Part shown: one piece after another, positions 20,761 to 32,143 of the stretch
Layout: every line of letters begins with the position of its first letter
How positions within the stretch are numbered: position 1 is the first letter of the stretch
NCBI GenBank assembly: GCA_022419385.1
Contig: JAJUBI010000003.1
Location: 4,154,001-4,218,000, forward strand
Reading direction: 5' to 3'
DNA from: Paraconiothyrium sp. Pb-2020
Lineage: Eukaryota > Ascomycota > Dothideomycetes > Pleosporales > Didymosphaeriaceae
DNA length: 64,000 nucleotides
Notes under the pieces: generated by a model
The model's database searches: none
Seen by the model: the letters and a program-made list of their open reading frames with translations, nothing else
What the model was told of the DNA's origin: nothing
Position numbers and translations under genes: made by a program

Positions 20761-23040
20761 ATGCTGCGACCGGCAACGCCCCTCTCGATACTCTTCTTCG
20801 CCGCCTTCGCGCTGCTTCTCCTGTCCACCATCTCCACGCCCATAATCAAGGGCATTCCACTCGCTACCTTCCGCGGCGTCAAATTTGGCACCTTTGGCTA
20901 CTGCGATGGCGACAATTGCAAGGGGCCAATGATTGGCTACGACACTGGTACGTGAAAGGAAGAACGATGAGACGGACGCGTTGAGTAGCAATGCTGTTGA
21001 CCACCGCTGACGTTGAGCCGCCGTAGACAATCTATTCGCCGATGCACCAGATTCCGAATTCTCGCTGCCCTCAGCGACTCGTCACTCGCTCTCTTCGATT
21101 CTCATCGTGCATCCTGTGGCTGCGCTCATGACGCTCATATGCTTCTCTCTCGCCGTAGCTGCGCACTTCCACTCGCCAGCCCATTCGCCGCGCTATTTGC
21201 TTGCGCTGCTTATCTTCACGTTTCCTACGCTGCTTGTGTCGTTGCTCGCGTTTCTGGTGGATATCCTGCTCTTTGTCCCCCACCTGGCATGGGGGGGATG
21301 GATCGTCCTGGCAGCTACCATCATCATTGTCGCGAGCGGCGTGGTGACCTGCGCTATGAGGCGAACCTTGGTCAGTCGCAAGGCGAGAAAGAGAAGGATC
21401 GCAGAAAACGCAGAGATGAATGGTCAGAATTACTACGCCAACCGTAACGGCGATGCCATTGCCAACTCCACTGTCGATGCTTTACCAAAGGCTGAGTCCC
21501 CGCCTCCTATGTCTGGCGAAACGATGCTTTCCGACAACTCTAAGAAAGCGGGATTCGCATCGTATGAAGTGCAGAAGCCGGGGATGCAAGACGACACCAT
21601 ACCGCTCAACGCTCGTAACCCCTCCCTCAAGACTACCAGCAGCGTTCGCTCTGATGACAGATCGATGCCACCTGGTCGGGCTCCCTCTGGCCGTGGACGA
21701 CCGCCGGTAGATCAATATGGAAATCCAATTCCGCCCATGCCTACTGACCCTTATGCTATGCAAAACGTACCTCGGATGGGGCCACCGCCTGGCAGAGGTG
21801 GAGCGTACGGTCGTGGACGAGGTGGGCCTAGAGGAGGCTATGGACCAAGAGGAGGATACGGGCCACCACTAAGAGGAGGTATGCGAGGGCCGCCACCACC
21901 AGGTTGGAATGGAGGAGCGCGCCCAGGACCAGGGAACCCTGGGCGAGGTCCTCCCCCACCTGGTTACAATAATGACATCTACGGCCAAGGCGCACCCTCC
22001 GGACAGTATAACGCACGTGGTCCGTCACCGGCCACGCAACAGCGAATGCCAGTCGGACAAGCCATCGAAATGGATTCGAGGAATGGCGCCAACCAAGGCT
22101 ATGGTTTGCGAGAGAGTGATGGGGACGTTCAGGGAATGCTCGCTTTGCAACAAGGCGGATTCCCCGCCCAAGCTCCTCAGCGGCGCCCGTCTGGGCCAAT
22201 GAGTCCTTCTTCAGAATACTCCACGCAGGAAGAGGCTCGTCCCATGGTGGCCACTGCAGGCTGGCACAACAACTCTGATCAAACGATACCAACGCACAGC
22301 AGCCATAGTCGCGGCCTGTCACCAATTCAGGATTCCCCGGTCGAACTGCCCGCGCAGTTGTCGACGGTTGGAGCTCCTGGTAATGAACGAACTTCGGATT
22401 ACTATTACGAAGACGTGGACCCCAAATTTGCGGAACCTATGCCTAATGCTGGCCCGTCAGGAGTCCTTCCTTCTGCATTGGTTCCTGGTGGTCTCCCGAA
22501 TGCGCCTTTCAGCAATTCTAACGTGCCTTTCAATAATTCCAATCCCTCATTGAACATCAGTGACCCAAATCTTCTGCGTCATTCGTTTGAAGACGATGGT
22601 TCTCGGTCCCCAGCAGCATCGGAAACATCCCACTTTACTTCGGTCTCTCAACGCGGGGTCAATCCCAATTGGAAACCACCACCAGGTAAGTCACCACAAG
22701 AATGTATAGACTTCTTGCCAACATGCTAATGTTGCTAATCTATAGGACCTCCCATGCCTGCCGGTCCGTATGGTCCGTATGGTCCACGGCGTCCGTTAAG
22801 ACAAGAAGATGTTATATTAGAGGCCAACGCTGCCAATCCTGATTTCGCGATACCAGGAGCTGGTCCACCCGGACGCGGTGGGGGTAGAGGACGGGGCAGA
22901 GGAGGCCGTGGTGGTGGCATCAATCCTATGGCGAACGCCGGGCTTGGTGCAGGACGGTTAGTTATGACAGCGCCCGTAATCGGCTGAGGTCTGTGCTAAC
23001 TTTATGCCTTCACAGGTACCCTGGAGCTAGTGCAATGTAA
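20761..23040 (+). CDS. palI: pH-response regulator PalI/Rim9
   Basis: Four exons (20761-20947, 21027-22685, 22746-22956, 23016-23040) give 693 residues. PalI/Rim9 is a four-span plasma-membrane protein that helps place the PalH/Rim21 pH sensor for alkaline signalling. The first segment, LSILFFAAFALLLLSTIS, and the following GIPLATFRGVKFGTFGYC are typical of the SUR7/PalI fold. Three more hydrophobic segments follow within residues 80-175. The long cytoplasmic tail is low-complexity, with RGG/RGG-like repeats (about 300-370) and a second Gly/Arg tract near the end. YYEDVDPKF is the conserved tail motif. The last intron (GTTAGT...GCTAAC...CACAG) yields the end RYPGASAM; without it the frame would stop at 22987. 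Confidence 0.88.
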
Positions 23041-24489
23041 CCTCTAACATAGCACACGATCAACGGCGCATATTCGCGTCGAGTCAGCTCCTGGGGGCTA
23101 TGTTTTTCGCATCGGCTCAGGGACACGTCCCTTGCCGAATGAAACGCCGTAGGAACCCTTTGAGAGCCTAGACCTGTGGACGCGCGTTAAGGTCAAAAAG
23201 ATGATCTATCGCTCGCCGACATCTCCACAAGTTCACTAAAAGAAGCTCCCACTCCGCTCGATACATTTCTGGCTTTAGTCCTCTTTCCGGTCGCATTATC
23301 ACGACAGTCTGGACGGGATTCCTTGTACACAATTTTAACTACTTCTTGACCGACATACAGTCCAGAGACGAATGTTTGCAGATCCTCGTCCTCCGCATTG
23401 TCTACCATTGGGCAACAGGGGGGCAGCCAAAGCTCTCCTCTGCTCCTGTACGAGGCCTTTATTATCGTCGCGTTTCGACCTTGCTTGAATGGTTTCAGAC
23501 AAGCTTTACTCTTCGAATAATCTGCCGTTGGATCCTTCCGGCATTGTATTTCTTCCCTTCAAGAACACGATGGCAATGAAGCATTTGCCATTTACAGACC
23601 TAATTTCGGTCCACGAACACGTTTTTGGACACGCGCCATTGGTTGGTTGCCTTTAGACACGACGGAGTGTGGCTTCTGTTCAAGCCATGTATCCTTTCCT
23701 TTGTGGTCGGACGCTTTTCGTCAAACGTCTTTCTTCAGCAGCCGTGTTGTAGGCTGATGTACGAAGTTGCATCTAATTGGGTATGCGAAGACACTGTCAT
23801 TCGCGCACATGCTTGCATAGCTATCTAATTCAAGCGAAGACATGCATCTACGCTTAAGCCATTAGGCTCAATCTTGAGTATGGAAGGGCAGGGCGCGTCA
23901 GGGTGTATCTGAGCTTGAAATGGGGGGTATATCAGCGTGCATTACGTAGATACTGAGTGCCTTACGAGGACTTTTTGAAAAATGCATACGTACATCAACA
24001 GTACCTCGACCACGTAAAGCTACATAACTGCATGGTGGAGTACGTTAGTGTTGGTGCAGGTAGGTGGGCACGCTCGGACCAGCTATGATGCACCTCCGCT
24101 CCGCAGTCCGAGACCGACCACGTGGAACGCGTTGTGTACAGCCTTGGAATCCTGTTGATGAACGCTTCTTCTACCTAGAATCGATACCGTCCTCGATCGT
24201 CCCGCCGCTACCAGAGTATCTTGAACCCGTCGCTGGCTTCATTCGCTATCTGTTGCTGCATGCGCACCGCTCTATCCCCGCCCGAACCCCGCCGCTTGCT
24301 TCGCTTGCGCATGCCGGTAAACACGTACCAGAAGAACGTACGGGTGGACTCTTTCCTTTGACGACGGGGAAGGAAATAGAGGGCCAACGTATCAAGTGTG
24401 GAATGCACTTGAAAGCTTGGGGTTCCGCTCGCACAAGGTGTTCGAGGGGCGAGTCGGTCACAAGAGGCGGCAGCTGCTCATAGTAGAGG
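23041..24489. other. Intergenic region, 1.45 kb
   Basis: The gap separates palI and the PH/SMP gene, both on the plus strand. Open frames near 24064-24483 (+) and 24246-24797 (-) overlap the start of the next gene or each other and lack domains. A palindromic ccacgtgg E-box-like site lies near 24118. I see no other feature. Confidence 0.45.
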
Positions 24490-27250
24490 ATGGGCGGCCT
24501 GGGGCTGGGATTGCTGATAGGATACATCATCGGCGGATTCACATTTCTGCCGCTGTTGTTATGGACATTCTGGACCTTGGGCACGCGCGATGCAAACCAC
24601 AACCTAGAGGAGGCGACGCCAGGTTTGCCGGACAAGGAAGCTGAGGCAGAGCACAATGACTGGGAATCTGGTCTGGGAGAGGATCTACTTCGCAAGTTGA
24701 AAGCCAAACATGCCCCAGATGCGGCGTCTGGGTATTTCGCTGTGTCTCGAGAATACGTACCGGGTGGTGTCAACGGAAAGCCGCCGGAGCGAACCACTCC
24801 AGCAACAGGCGCGGTAACAGCTATGGAAAGCCCGAGCGTCTACCAATCCATGTACCGGAGCATATTTGACAGAAACAAGGCTGCAAGCCCTACCTTTAGT
24901 CCATCTCAAGGAAAGAGCAAGAAGACGCGGAACGTCTTTTACATCGTCTTGAGGTCTGCATTGCACTTATTCCACTAACCTGTAGTCCAAAGCTAACATC
25001 AAAAGACTTGGCCATCTCATGCTTTACGATGACTCCGAACAAGTCGAGGTCCGCCATGTGATATCCCTCGCACACTATTCCGTATCTATATATGCCGGCG
25101 GCGAACACATCCCGGAGGGCGAGTTATGGATCAAGCGTAACTGCATCCGTTTAGCATCAAGAGACCCGGCAAGCACCATTGGCGACTCAAGATCGTACTA
25201 TCTATTCTCTGACAATTGCTCGGAGAAAGAAGACTTCTATCATGCCATGTTACGCAGCCAGGAGAGTCATGTAGAGTCATCGCCAGGCCCGCCGCCGCCG
25301 CTGAAGTTCAATCCTGCAGATCTGATCAAACTCGTGCAACAGCTCCATGCCTCTGAGGAGAACTTCAACACCCGTTGGATCAACGCTTTGATAGGAAGAC
25401 TGTTCTTGGCCATGTACAAGACCAAGCATATCGAGAATTTTATCTGGACGAAGATCACGAAGAAGATAGACCGCGTGCAGAAGCCAGGCTTGATCAGCAG
25501 CGTAAAGGTGCAGAAATTGGATATGGGAGACATGCCGCCATTTATTACTAATCCAAAGCTGAAGGAACTGACTGTAGATGGTGACCTGACTGTTGAAGCT
25601 GATGTCAGTTACAAGGGAAACTTTCGTATTGACATATCGGCAGTGGCACGAATTGAGCTTGGCTCTCGCTTCAAGCCTCGAGAGGTCACGATCATTCTTG
25701 CAACGATTTTGAAGAATCTGGAAGGTCGTATATTGATCCGGGTAAAGCCTCCGCCGAGCAACCGGCTGTGGGTCACTTTTGAAGTTCCTCCCAAGATGGA
25801 GCTGTCCGTCGAGCCCATTGTGAGCTCCCGACAGATTACTTATGGGGTTATCCTGCGCGCGATCGAAAGTCGCATCCGGGAAGTAGTCAATGAGACCCTG
25901 GTGTTACCGAATTGGGATGATATGCCCTTTTTTGCTACAGAATCGCGCCAATTCCGAGGCGGTATTTGGAAAGACGAGATTGCTTCGGGAATTGGATCCC
26001 ACGTCGCTCCTGTAGAGCCTGCCCAAGCTCTTCCCGATGATCTGCCCTCGGGAATTGCATCAACTTCGGGCGCTGTCTACAGCTCCTCGACTGACGCAGG
26101 AAAGAGCATGTCTAGCTTGGGCTTGAACAATCTGTACAAAAGGAATACCACACAGTCAGAGCCAATCGAAGACAGCTCAGAGATATCGCCACTAGTTGAT
26201 CAATCCCCTCGCATCAAGCCAAGACCAATGCGAGCCAGCTCCTACACGCATGCCGGTGCGGCAAGTCCCACAGTCCATACGGACCCGGCTTACTCTCAGA
26301 GCATTGAGCGTGGAGAGGATGCCAATGCCGCTGCGCTGATGAAAGATACGGCTGCAAGATCGCCACCTTTGTTACCATCGGACCCACCACCCCCATCCCG
26401 GGTCCGAACATCTATTGAGCGGCGGCACTCCTCTTCCCCTGACCGTGGTAAGGGGGTAAAACCTACTCAAAGCTTCGACGACATATTAGCTACCATGCCA
26501 GCCCAAGAGACATCAACTGGAACCAGGAGGAACACCAGTCCTGAAAAAGGAACGGAGCAGCTAAGTGAGGCTGCCTCGTCGCAAAAACGACTCACGCTCA
26601 ACCAGTCCTTGAACACTGCAACAAGCGCAGCCAAGAAGTGGCTTGCTACTCGTCAGACTGCAAACGCCAATGATCCTACTGGCACCTCACCTCCGAAAGG
26701 AAGCGAAGGAAAGGAGTCGAATGAGGCTAAGCATTCACGCAGTGGTTCGAAGAACGGACTTCAGATCCCCCAGGGGCCAATCGGACGGGGTCAGCCTCTA
26801 CCACCTCCTGGCACTCCGCTTCCACATCCTGCGAAGGACAGAAGAGGGACATGGAGCGCTCAGACCGCTTCCGCTTTGGTGAATCTTGCGAAGAGAGTCC
26901 CCGTGGGTGCGAAGACTCCCACATTACTGTCTGCTCCGGCGTCACCGCACGTCAGCGAGATCCCGGTAGAGGCTGAGACCGATCACCTCGGAACTGATCG
27001 ACCTCATGTGAAGAAGTCGGCTTCGGATGAGGCTGTACCAGACACACCGCCACCGCTACCCAAGCGACGCCAGCGGAAGTCGGTTGCGGAAACGCCCAGT
27101 ATACCAGACAGAGAAGAGTTGTTCGTCGTTGAAGCGCCCATGCAGGATTTAAGCATTCCGATCAGCCCAGCAACAGCAGCCGATGAGATGGTGTTTCCTC
27201 AGACACGTCCAGAGAAAACTCTAACAGGTCTGAGCAGGAAGAACGAGTGA
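24490..27250 (+). CDS. NVJ2: PH + SMP domain lipid-transfer protein (Nvj2/Tex2 type)
   Basis: Two exons (24490-24953, 25006-27250) give 902 residues. A single membrane segment lies at the N-terminus (GLLIGYIIGGFTFLPLLLW, about 7-26). A PH-like region spans about 145-250; the intron falls inside it and joins FYIVLR to LGHLMLYDD. The SMP domain (about 255-463) starts PADLIKLVQQLH and ends near LPNWDDMPFF. The remaining 440 residues are low-complexity and end with basic and proline-rich segments. SMP proteins move lipids at ER contact sites; Nvj2 works at nucleus-vacuole and ER-Golgi contacts. The donor GTCTGC is weak, but only this splice keeps the PH strand intact. A PH-domain gene is a known neighbour of Dothideomycete MAT loci, to my knowledge. 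Confidence 0.85.
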
Positions 27251-27448
27251 GGGTATATTCTACCAAAAATCGACGTAGTCGAGTATGTACGAAATATAAA
27301 TACATTACACAGCATGGTCGAATATACATTACGTGATTGCGCAGATCACAAGAGTATGCGCACATTTTCCAAAAAGAGCTCGCCCTAGATTGCCCCACCA
27401 GACTCCCAACGACAAAGATCCGGCCGCGCCACTCATGAGGCACCAAAA

Positions 27449-28269
27449 CTAGGAGTAATTGTCCTTTACCCTACGCTGCGACTCCGAATCCAGGAAGCTG
27501 CCCCTGCTTCGGCTAGACCGTGTCGACCTCTTACGGCTCATCCCTCGAGAACTTCCAGAGGACTCGCGGCCGACAGTGCCACCGATACAGAACAAGATTG
27601 AAGCCAGGAAGTAGCAAACAAAGGTAGCCCAGGCGAATGCCATCAGCTTGGTGCCGACATGCGAATCGAAGCCATTCCTGCGCCACGCGTTACGCCCTTG
27701 GACTACCCAGGCACTAGCGGGAGATCAGCATTGCACTACGTTGTGCGGCCGCATCGGCTTGGTGTGGGAACTTACGTCATTAGAGCTGCTCCAAGAGCTT
27801 GGAAGAACAGGGCGACGAAGGTGGTGAGGGCGCTTAGGTAGCCCCCCAGACGGCTGAAGAGCGCCAAAAAGCCGGTGAACAAGGCCATATTGGCGAAAAA
27901 GAAGGAGATGAGGTAGAAGGCGAACATGAACCGAGATAGATAGAAGTAATGGTGGGTGCCGATGAAGCTGTCCGGAACATTTTGACGCGTGAAAAAGTTA
28001 CGCGGAGGATCGAACGGCAGAGCAGGAACCACCGCTCCGCAATTTGCGTTGTGCGAATTTCCATCGACACCGCAGACAGACCAAAAAGTCCATCGCGACG
28101 GGTTACGTGCGTTGGAGATGCCGCTTGTGGATGCCTCGAGGAAGTAGAATTGGTTCTCGGGCGAGCTGTTGACGCCGCCGGAGAGCACGAGGAACCAGTG
28201 CAGGAGGAGGCCGCCGGCCAGGAGGAATAGGGCTACTAAGCCGAGTATAGGTCCTATACCAGTAAGCAT
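27449..28269 (-). CDS. SUR7 family four-span membrane protein
   Basis: Two exons (28269-27776, 27713-27449) with a 62-nt intron give 252 residues. SUR7/Fmp45/Pun1 proteins sit in eisosome domains of the plasma membrane. Four hydrophobic segments are visible: LGLVALFLLAGGLLLHWFLV near the N-terminus, MFAFYLISFFFANMALFTGF, LSALTTFVALFFQALGAAL, and AWATFVCYFLASILFCIGG. The large outer loop carries WTFWSVCGV and a second Cys (NANCGAV), the claudin-like pair of the family. The C-terminus is Ser/Arg-rich (SRKRSTRSSRSRGSF). The ATG at 28269 is the first in frame. A putative integral membrane protein is a recurrent neighbour of MAT in this class; this may be that gene. Confidence 0.85.
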
Positions 28270-28825
28270 ACACAGATGCAGATATGGGACAGGGGCGTAA
28301 CGCACGAGCAACCATGGCAGGCGCGATCAAGTGCAGACAGCAACTTTACAATGGCAATCCAATGCTGCTTGAGGCGTTGATATTTCAGGACAATCCGGAT
28401 GAGAGCGGAACGAAACAGGCATGATGCAGATGGGGTCGCAGCCTGTTTAAAGAAAGTTGGGGTTCAGTGTGACGTATTGGGTAGATCTAGAGATGGCGTG
28501 GATGGGGTACAAGGTGGACAGAAGCTCCGGCAGTGCCGATGATGTCGCATTGCATCATAGCCGCACGTGGAAAACACCACCGTGGACCATTTCGTGGGCA
28601 ATTGACGATCGTCAGGTCGGGGACGTTTGAGCACAAATCGTCAAGTATATATTGTTACAGTATTTAGATAGGTATACGATACATGCACATTGATCTGCTA
28701 CGGGGATCAAGTCCATGCAAGCATGGGAGCAGCCGAGGCATGGACCATGTACAAGGGTGATGTAGGCAAGCACGCAAGTTTAGCAACCGACGACGACACA
28801 CTCTGCATTCAGGTTCCAGTAAAAC
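28270..28825. promoter_or_regulatory. Bidirectional promoter region (SUR7 gene / Rogdi gene)
   Basis: The 556-nt gap separates divergent starts and must serve both genes. An AT-rich stretch with atatattg and tatttagatagg lies at about 28645-28680. No specific factor site is claimed. Confidence 0.5.
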
Positions 28826-29855
28826 ATGTCTACTGCTGTCTGGCCGCCCACGGACGACGCTCAGCTGGCCCGCGAACAGGCCGCATCGCAGGTAGGCAGG
28901 ACGCTGTGTAGCCGCGCCATGAGGCACCGTCGTTGACTTATTGTGCAGGCCCGCGAGCTCGAATGGCTGCTTGCGCAGCTGCGCGACACGTTGCAGTCGC
29001 TCAAGGCCGGGATTGAAGAATGCGCTGCCCTCCTTGCGCCGTCAGAGAGTGGCTCGACGCTGGTGCTATCATCGTTGCGCTCTGAGAGCCTGAAGGGTCT
29101 AGTGACGCGTGTGGGAACCCGCATCGTCAAAGGCGTAAGCTCTCCTGCATACGCCGCAACATCTTCAGCTTGCTAAATGAGTGCTCTAGAATGTCAAGCT
29201 CCGACTGGCAAGCCTTCCACCGCCGCGCGGAGCGTCATCGATAGATCTGGCTATATCATCTGCGCCGCAAGCTCCCACGCTTGTTGTCCCCCAGCTGACG
29301 GCTATACGTACCGCCATCAACACATGCCTTGACGTGATCGACGTAACTACATGGACCGGCGACGCTACCAATGCCAACTTTGTCGCCGGACAACTGCGCC
29401 TACTGCACGATCACATCCAAGAAGCCCGCCAGGCGCTCAAGGGACACTCGGACATCCAGCGGCCATGGTGGGAGAGCCCGCTCGACGAGCACATATTCGA
29501 CCCGCCGCTCCTTCCAATGTCTCCTTCCACTCTACGTCTTTGACGCCGCCTTGGTGCTTGAGATACGCACGCTCGAAGGACAGAATGCAGCTGCTGACGA
29601 GGGTTACACTGGGTTCAACCTGCGGGATAGGCTGTATGGTGCTTGGGAGGAAACGCGTGCGCCAGCCCACGACGAAGTGATGAAGTCTTCAAGTTCCGGG
29701 ACCAGGACGTGCGCGTGAAAGAGAAGATCAGAGTCGAGACCCAGGACCCAGCTCTTATCTCGGCCATGGCTAAGCTGAACGCGCTGGAACATAACGTCTT
29801 GCTAAGTCGCAAGGCTCTGCATATCGTCATGGGGCGTGAAGAGCAATTGGAATGA
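28826..29855 (+). CDS. RAV2: Rogdi/Rav2 homologue (RAVE complex) with three apparent frameshifts
   Basis: Exons 28826-28891, 28949-29134 and 29190-29855. The first two exons and the start of the third read MSTAVWPPTDDAQLAREQA, ARELEWLLAQLRDTLQSLK and VTTWTGDATNANFVAGQLRL, as in the fungal Rogdi leucine-zipper family; in yeast Rav2 helps assemble the V-ATPase. In exon 3 the family sequence jumps frame three times: after HIFDPPL (about 29508), after PSNVSFH (about 29530), and between APAHDE and DEVFKFRD (about 29676). Each jump fits one missing base, and together they return to the first frame, which ends normally at 29855 after ALHIVMGREEQLE. As given, translation would stop at 29543. Either the gene is newly broken or the assembly has base errors. 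Confidence 0.8.
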
Positions 29856-30283
29856 GAACTCTACTCGCAAACGAAGGACACCACGGTACTCGTTACGCCA
29901 CACGTCAGGAGACTTTCGTTGTACGATTTGCAGAGGATCATCATTCTTCTAACGCAGCATGTCCTCCGGAGATCCTCGATGTCGACCATCTCCTCGGCGG
30001 GCTGGTTCTCGATGCATCTGAGAGCTGTGACTCGCTGGTAATTCTGGCTCACTATCTCCGCGCTCGCCATTGGGCTGTCTGGAGGGGTATTTCTCCTCGG
30101 CAGCCCGCTCGCCACCGAAAGTAGACTAGCGCTATCGATATCGGAACAAAAAAGAACCCTGGAGGGCATCGCGTAATTGGCTTGCCTCCCGCAATTGCGC
30201 GATCGCGAGCTTGATAACTTTCGTCTGGTCTTCTTCCTCTGGCTGGCTCGCAACTTTCTGTTCAACTTCTCCAGTTGCCATAC
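29856..30283. other. Intergenic region between Rogdi and MET1
   Basis: A 428-nt gap between tandem genes. A minus-strand frame at 29861-30265 exists but has no domain and no support. It should contain the MET1 promoter. Confidence 0.45.
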
Positions 30284-31943
30284 ATGGCACCAGCACTTCT
30301 TACTGCTGTGGACTCAGCGTCACACATACACCTAATAATTGGGTCCAACCCACTCGCAGCTGCACGATGCACACGCTCTCTCGAAGTTGGCGCCAGGCCG
30401 TTACTACTCGCACCCGAAGATGCGACTCTGCACTACGGCCTGGCTAAGCGTATCGAAGATGGGCAGGTGCAATGGTTGAAACGTAACTTTCGGAACGAGG
30501 ATCTCACAACACTGGGCCGCGAGGAGGTGGATCACGTTGTAGACGCTGTGTTTGTGACTGCGGGAGGGAAAGGAAACCTCAGTGCGTTCAGAATCAAATG
30601 TACCCCTTCTCTATACTGACAGACGCACAGGCACACTCATCTCGAATTCGTGTCGACGCCTTCGAATTCCAGTCAACGTTACCGATGCTCCAAACCTCTC
30701 TTCGTTCACGCTTTTGTCCACCCACACCGACGGTCCCTTACAGATTGGCGTTACAACATCTGGCAAAGGATGTAAACTCTCCGCGCGGATCCGTAGAGAG
30801 ATAGCGTCGTCCCTTCCAGCACATCTTGGTGATGCAGTCGAGCGATTGGGTACAATGCGGCGGCGCATCTGGGAAGAAGACCATGCTGCTGAGCTATCTC
30901 AAGATCTGGAGGTAGAGGAGGAGGACGCTGGACAAACCGCTACATTCAACAAGCTTATAAATTCCGAAAGTGCCGAGATCGCTCGTGGTCGCCGGATGCG
31001 CTGGCTTTCGCAGATTTGTGAATACTGGCCGCTTCGTCGTCTTGCGACAATCTCCGATGCCGATGTGGAAGCCGTATTACACGACTATGCCAGCTCTCGG
31101 TTAAAGCAAAAGGCTGATCCTGAACAATTCATCGGAGCCGCTGGACGAATTGCATTAGTGGGCTCTGGTCCTGGGCACCCAGATCTGCTCACGCAGGCAG
31201 CACATAAGGCAATACTCTCGGCCGATCTAGTACTGGCTGATAAATTAGTTCCAAGTGCTATTTTGGACTTGGTACCCCGGCGGGCAACAGTTCATATCGC
31301 TAGAAAATTCCCCGGTAATGCCGACAAGGCGCAAGAAGAGCTACTGGAATGGGGTTTGGAAGGGCTGAAAGCTGGCAAAAGGGTGGTACGCATCAAACAG
31401 GGCGATCCATACATCTATGGCCGCGGCGGAGAAGAATTTCTGTTCTTCAGATCCCATGGCTACCTACCGACTGTCTTGCCCGGTATCACGAGCGCGCTCA
31501 GCGCACCACTTTTCGCCGATATTCCATTGACCCATCGTGGCGTAGCTGATCAGGTACTAGTCTGCACTGGTACGGGTCGGAAGGGTGCTCCTCTTGTCCC
31601 TCCGGCATATGTTCAGACACGTACGGTCGTCCTGCTGATGTCGCTGCATCGACTCTCTGCCTTGGTTGAGTCTTTACAGCAGCATGATTACCCAATAGAC
31701 ACACCCTGTGCTGTGCTCGAACGGGCAAGCTGTCCAGATCAGAGAGTAATAAGAACGACACTAGAACACGTATGTGCTGCTGTTGAAGAAGAAGGCAGTC
31801 GCCCGCCCGGCCTACTAGTTGTTGGACATGCATGCAACATATTGAAACAGCATAGCCAGAGGTGGGTGGTAGAGGAAGGATTCAAAGGCCTAGATAGCAT
31901 CGTTGACAGTGGCATCCCGCTCGCAGACAAAGTGAGCTGTTGA
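30284..31943 (+). CDS. MET1: Siroheme synthase-like uroporphyrinogen-III C-methyltransferase (Met1)
   Basis: Two exons (30284-30581, 30631-31943) give 536 residues. The C-terminal half is a SAM-dependent uroporphyrin-III methyltransferase that makes precorrin-2 for siroheme, the cofactor of sulfite and nitrite reductase: VGSGPGHPDLLTQAAH (from about residue 276), VRIKQGDPYIYGRGGEE, VLPGITSALSAPLFADIPLT and LLVVGHACNI are visible. The N-terminal 200 residues resemble the CysG/Met8 dehydrogenase-ferrochelatase part (IPVNVTDAPNLSSFTLLST, IGVTTSGKGCKLSARIRRE). The usual GGGxVAxRK nucleotide motif is here IGSNPLAAARC, so dehydrogenase activity is uncertain. ATG 30284 is the first in frame. Confidence 0.92.
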
Positions 31944-32143
31944 AGGCGCATATATATATACCCAATTCTGTAGCGGAACTGTAATATTTATCCATACTCT
32001 CACATGGATGCGCTGCGGGGCACAAGCCAGAGAAGCTACCCCACTAGTTCGGCCACGAATCTGCACCAAGCCCCTCTTCCACTGACTCAACCTCAATACG
32101 GCAATTGTGTATGCGGCCTCCGTGAAACACAGAAACACTCGAT

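Noticed and set aside
24246..24797. 183-codon minus-strand frame opposite the PH/SMP gene
   Set aside because: It overlaps the well-supported first exon on the other strand and has no domain.
28270..28330. An extra 5' exon for the SUR7 gene starting at ATG 28315
   Set aside because: No GT-AG pair of normal length joins it in phase; ATG 28269 alone gives a good N-terminus.
29861..30265. 134-codon minus-strand frame between Rogdi and MET1
   Set aside because: Basic, low-complexity start and no domain; no independent support.
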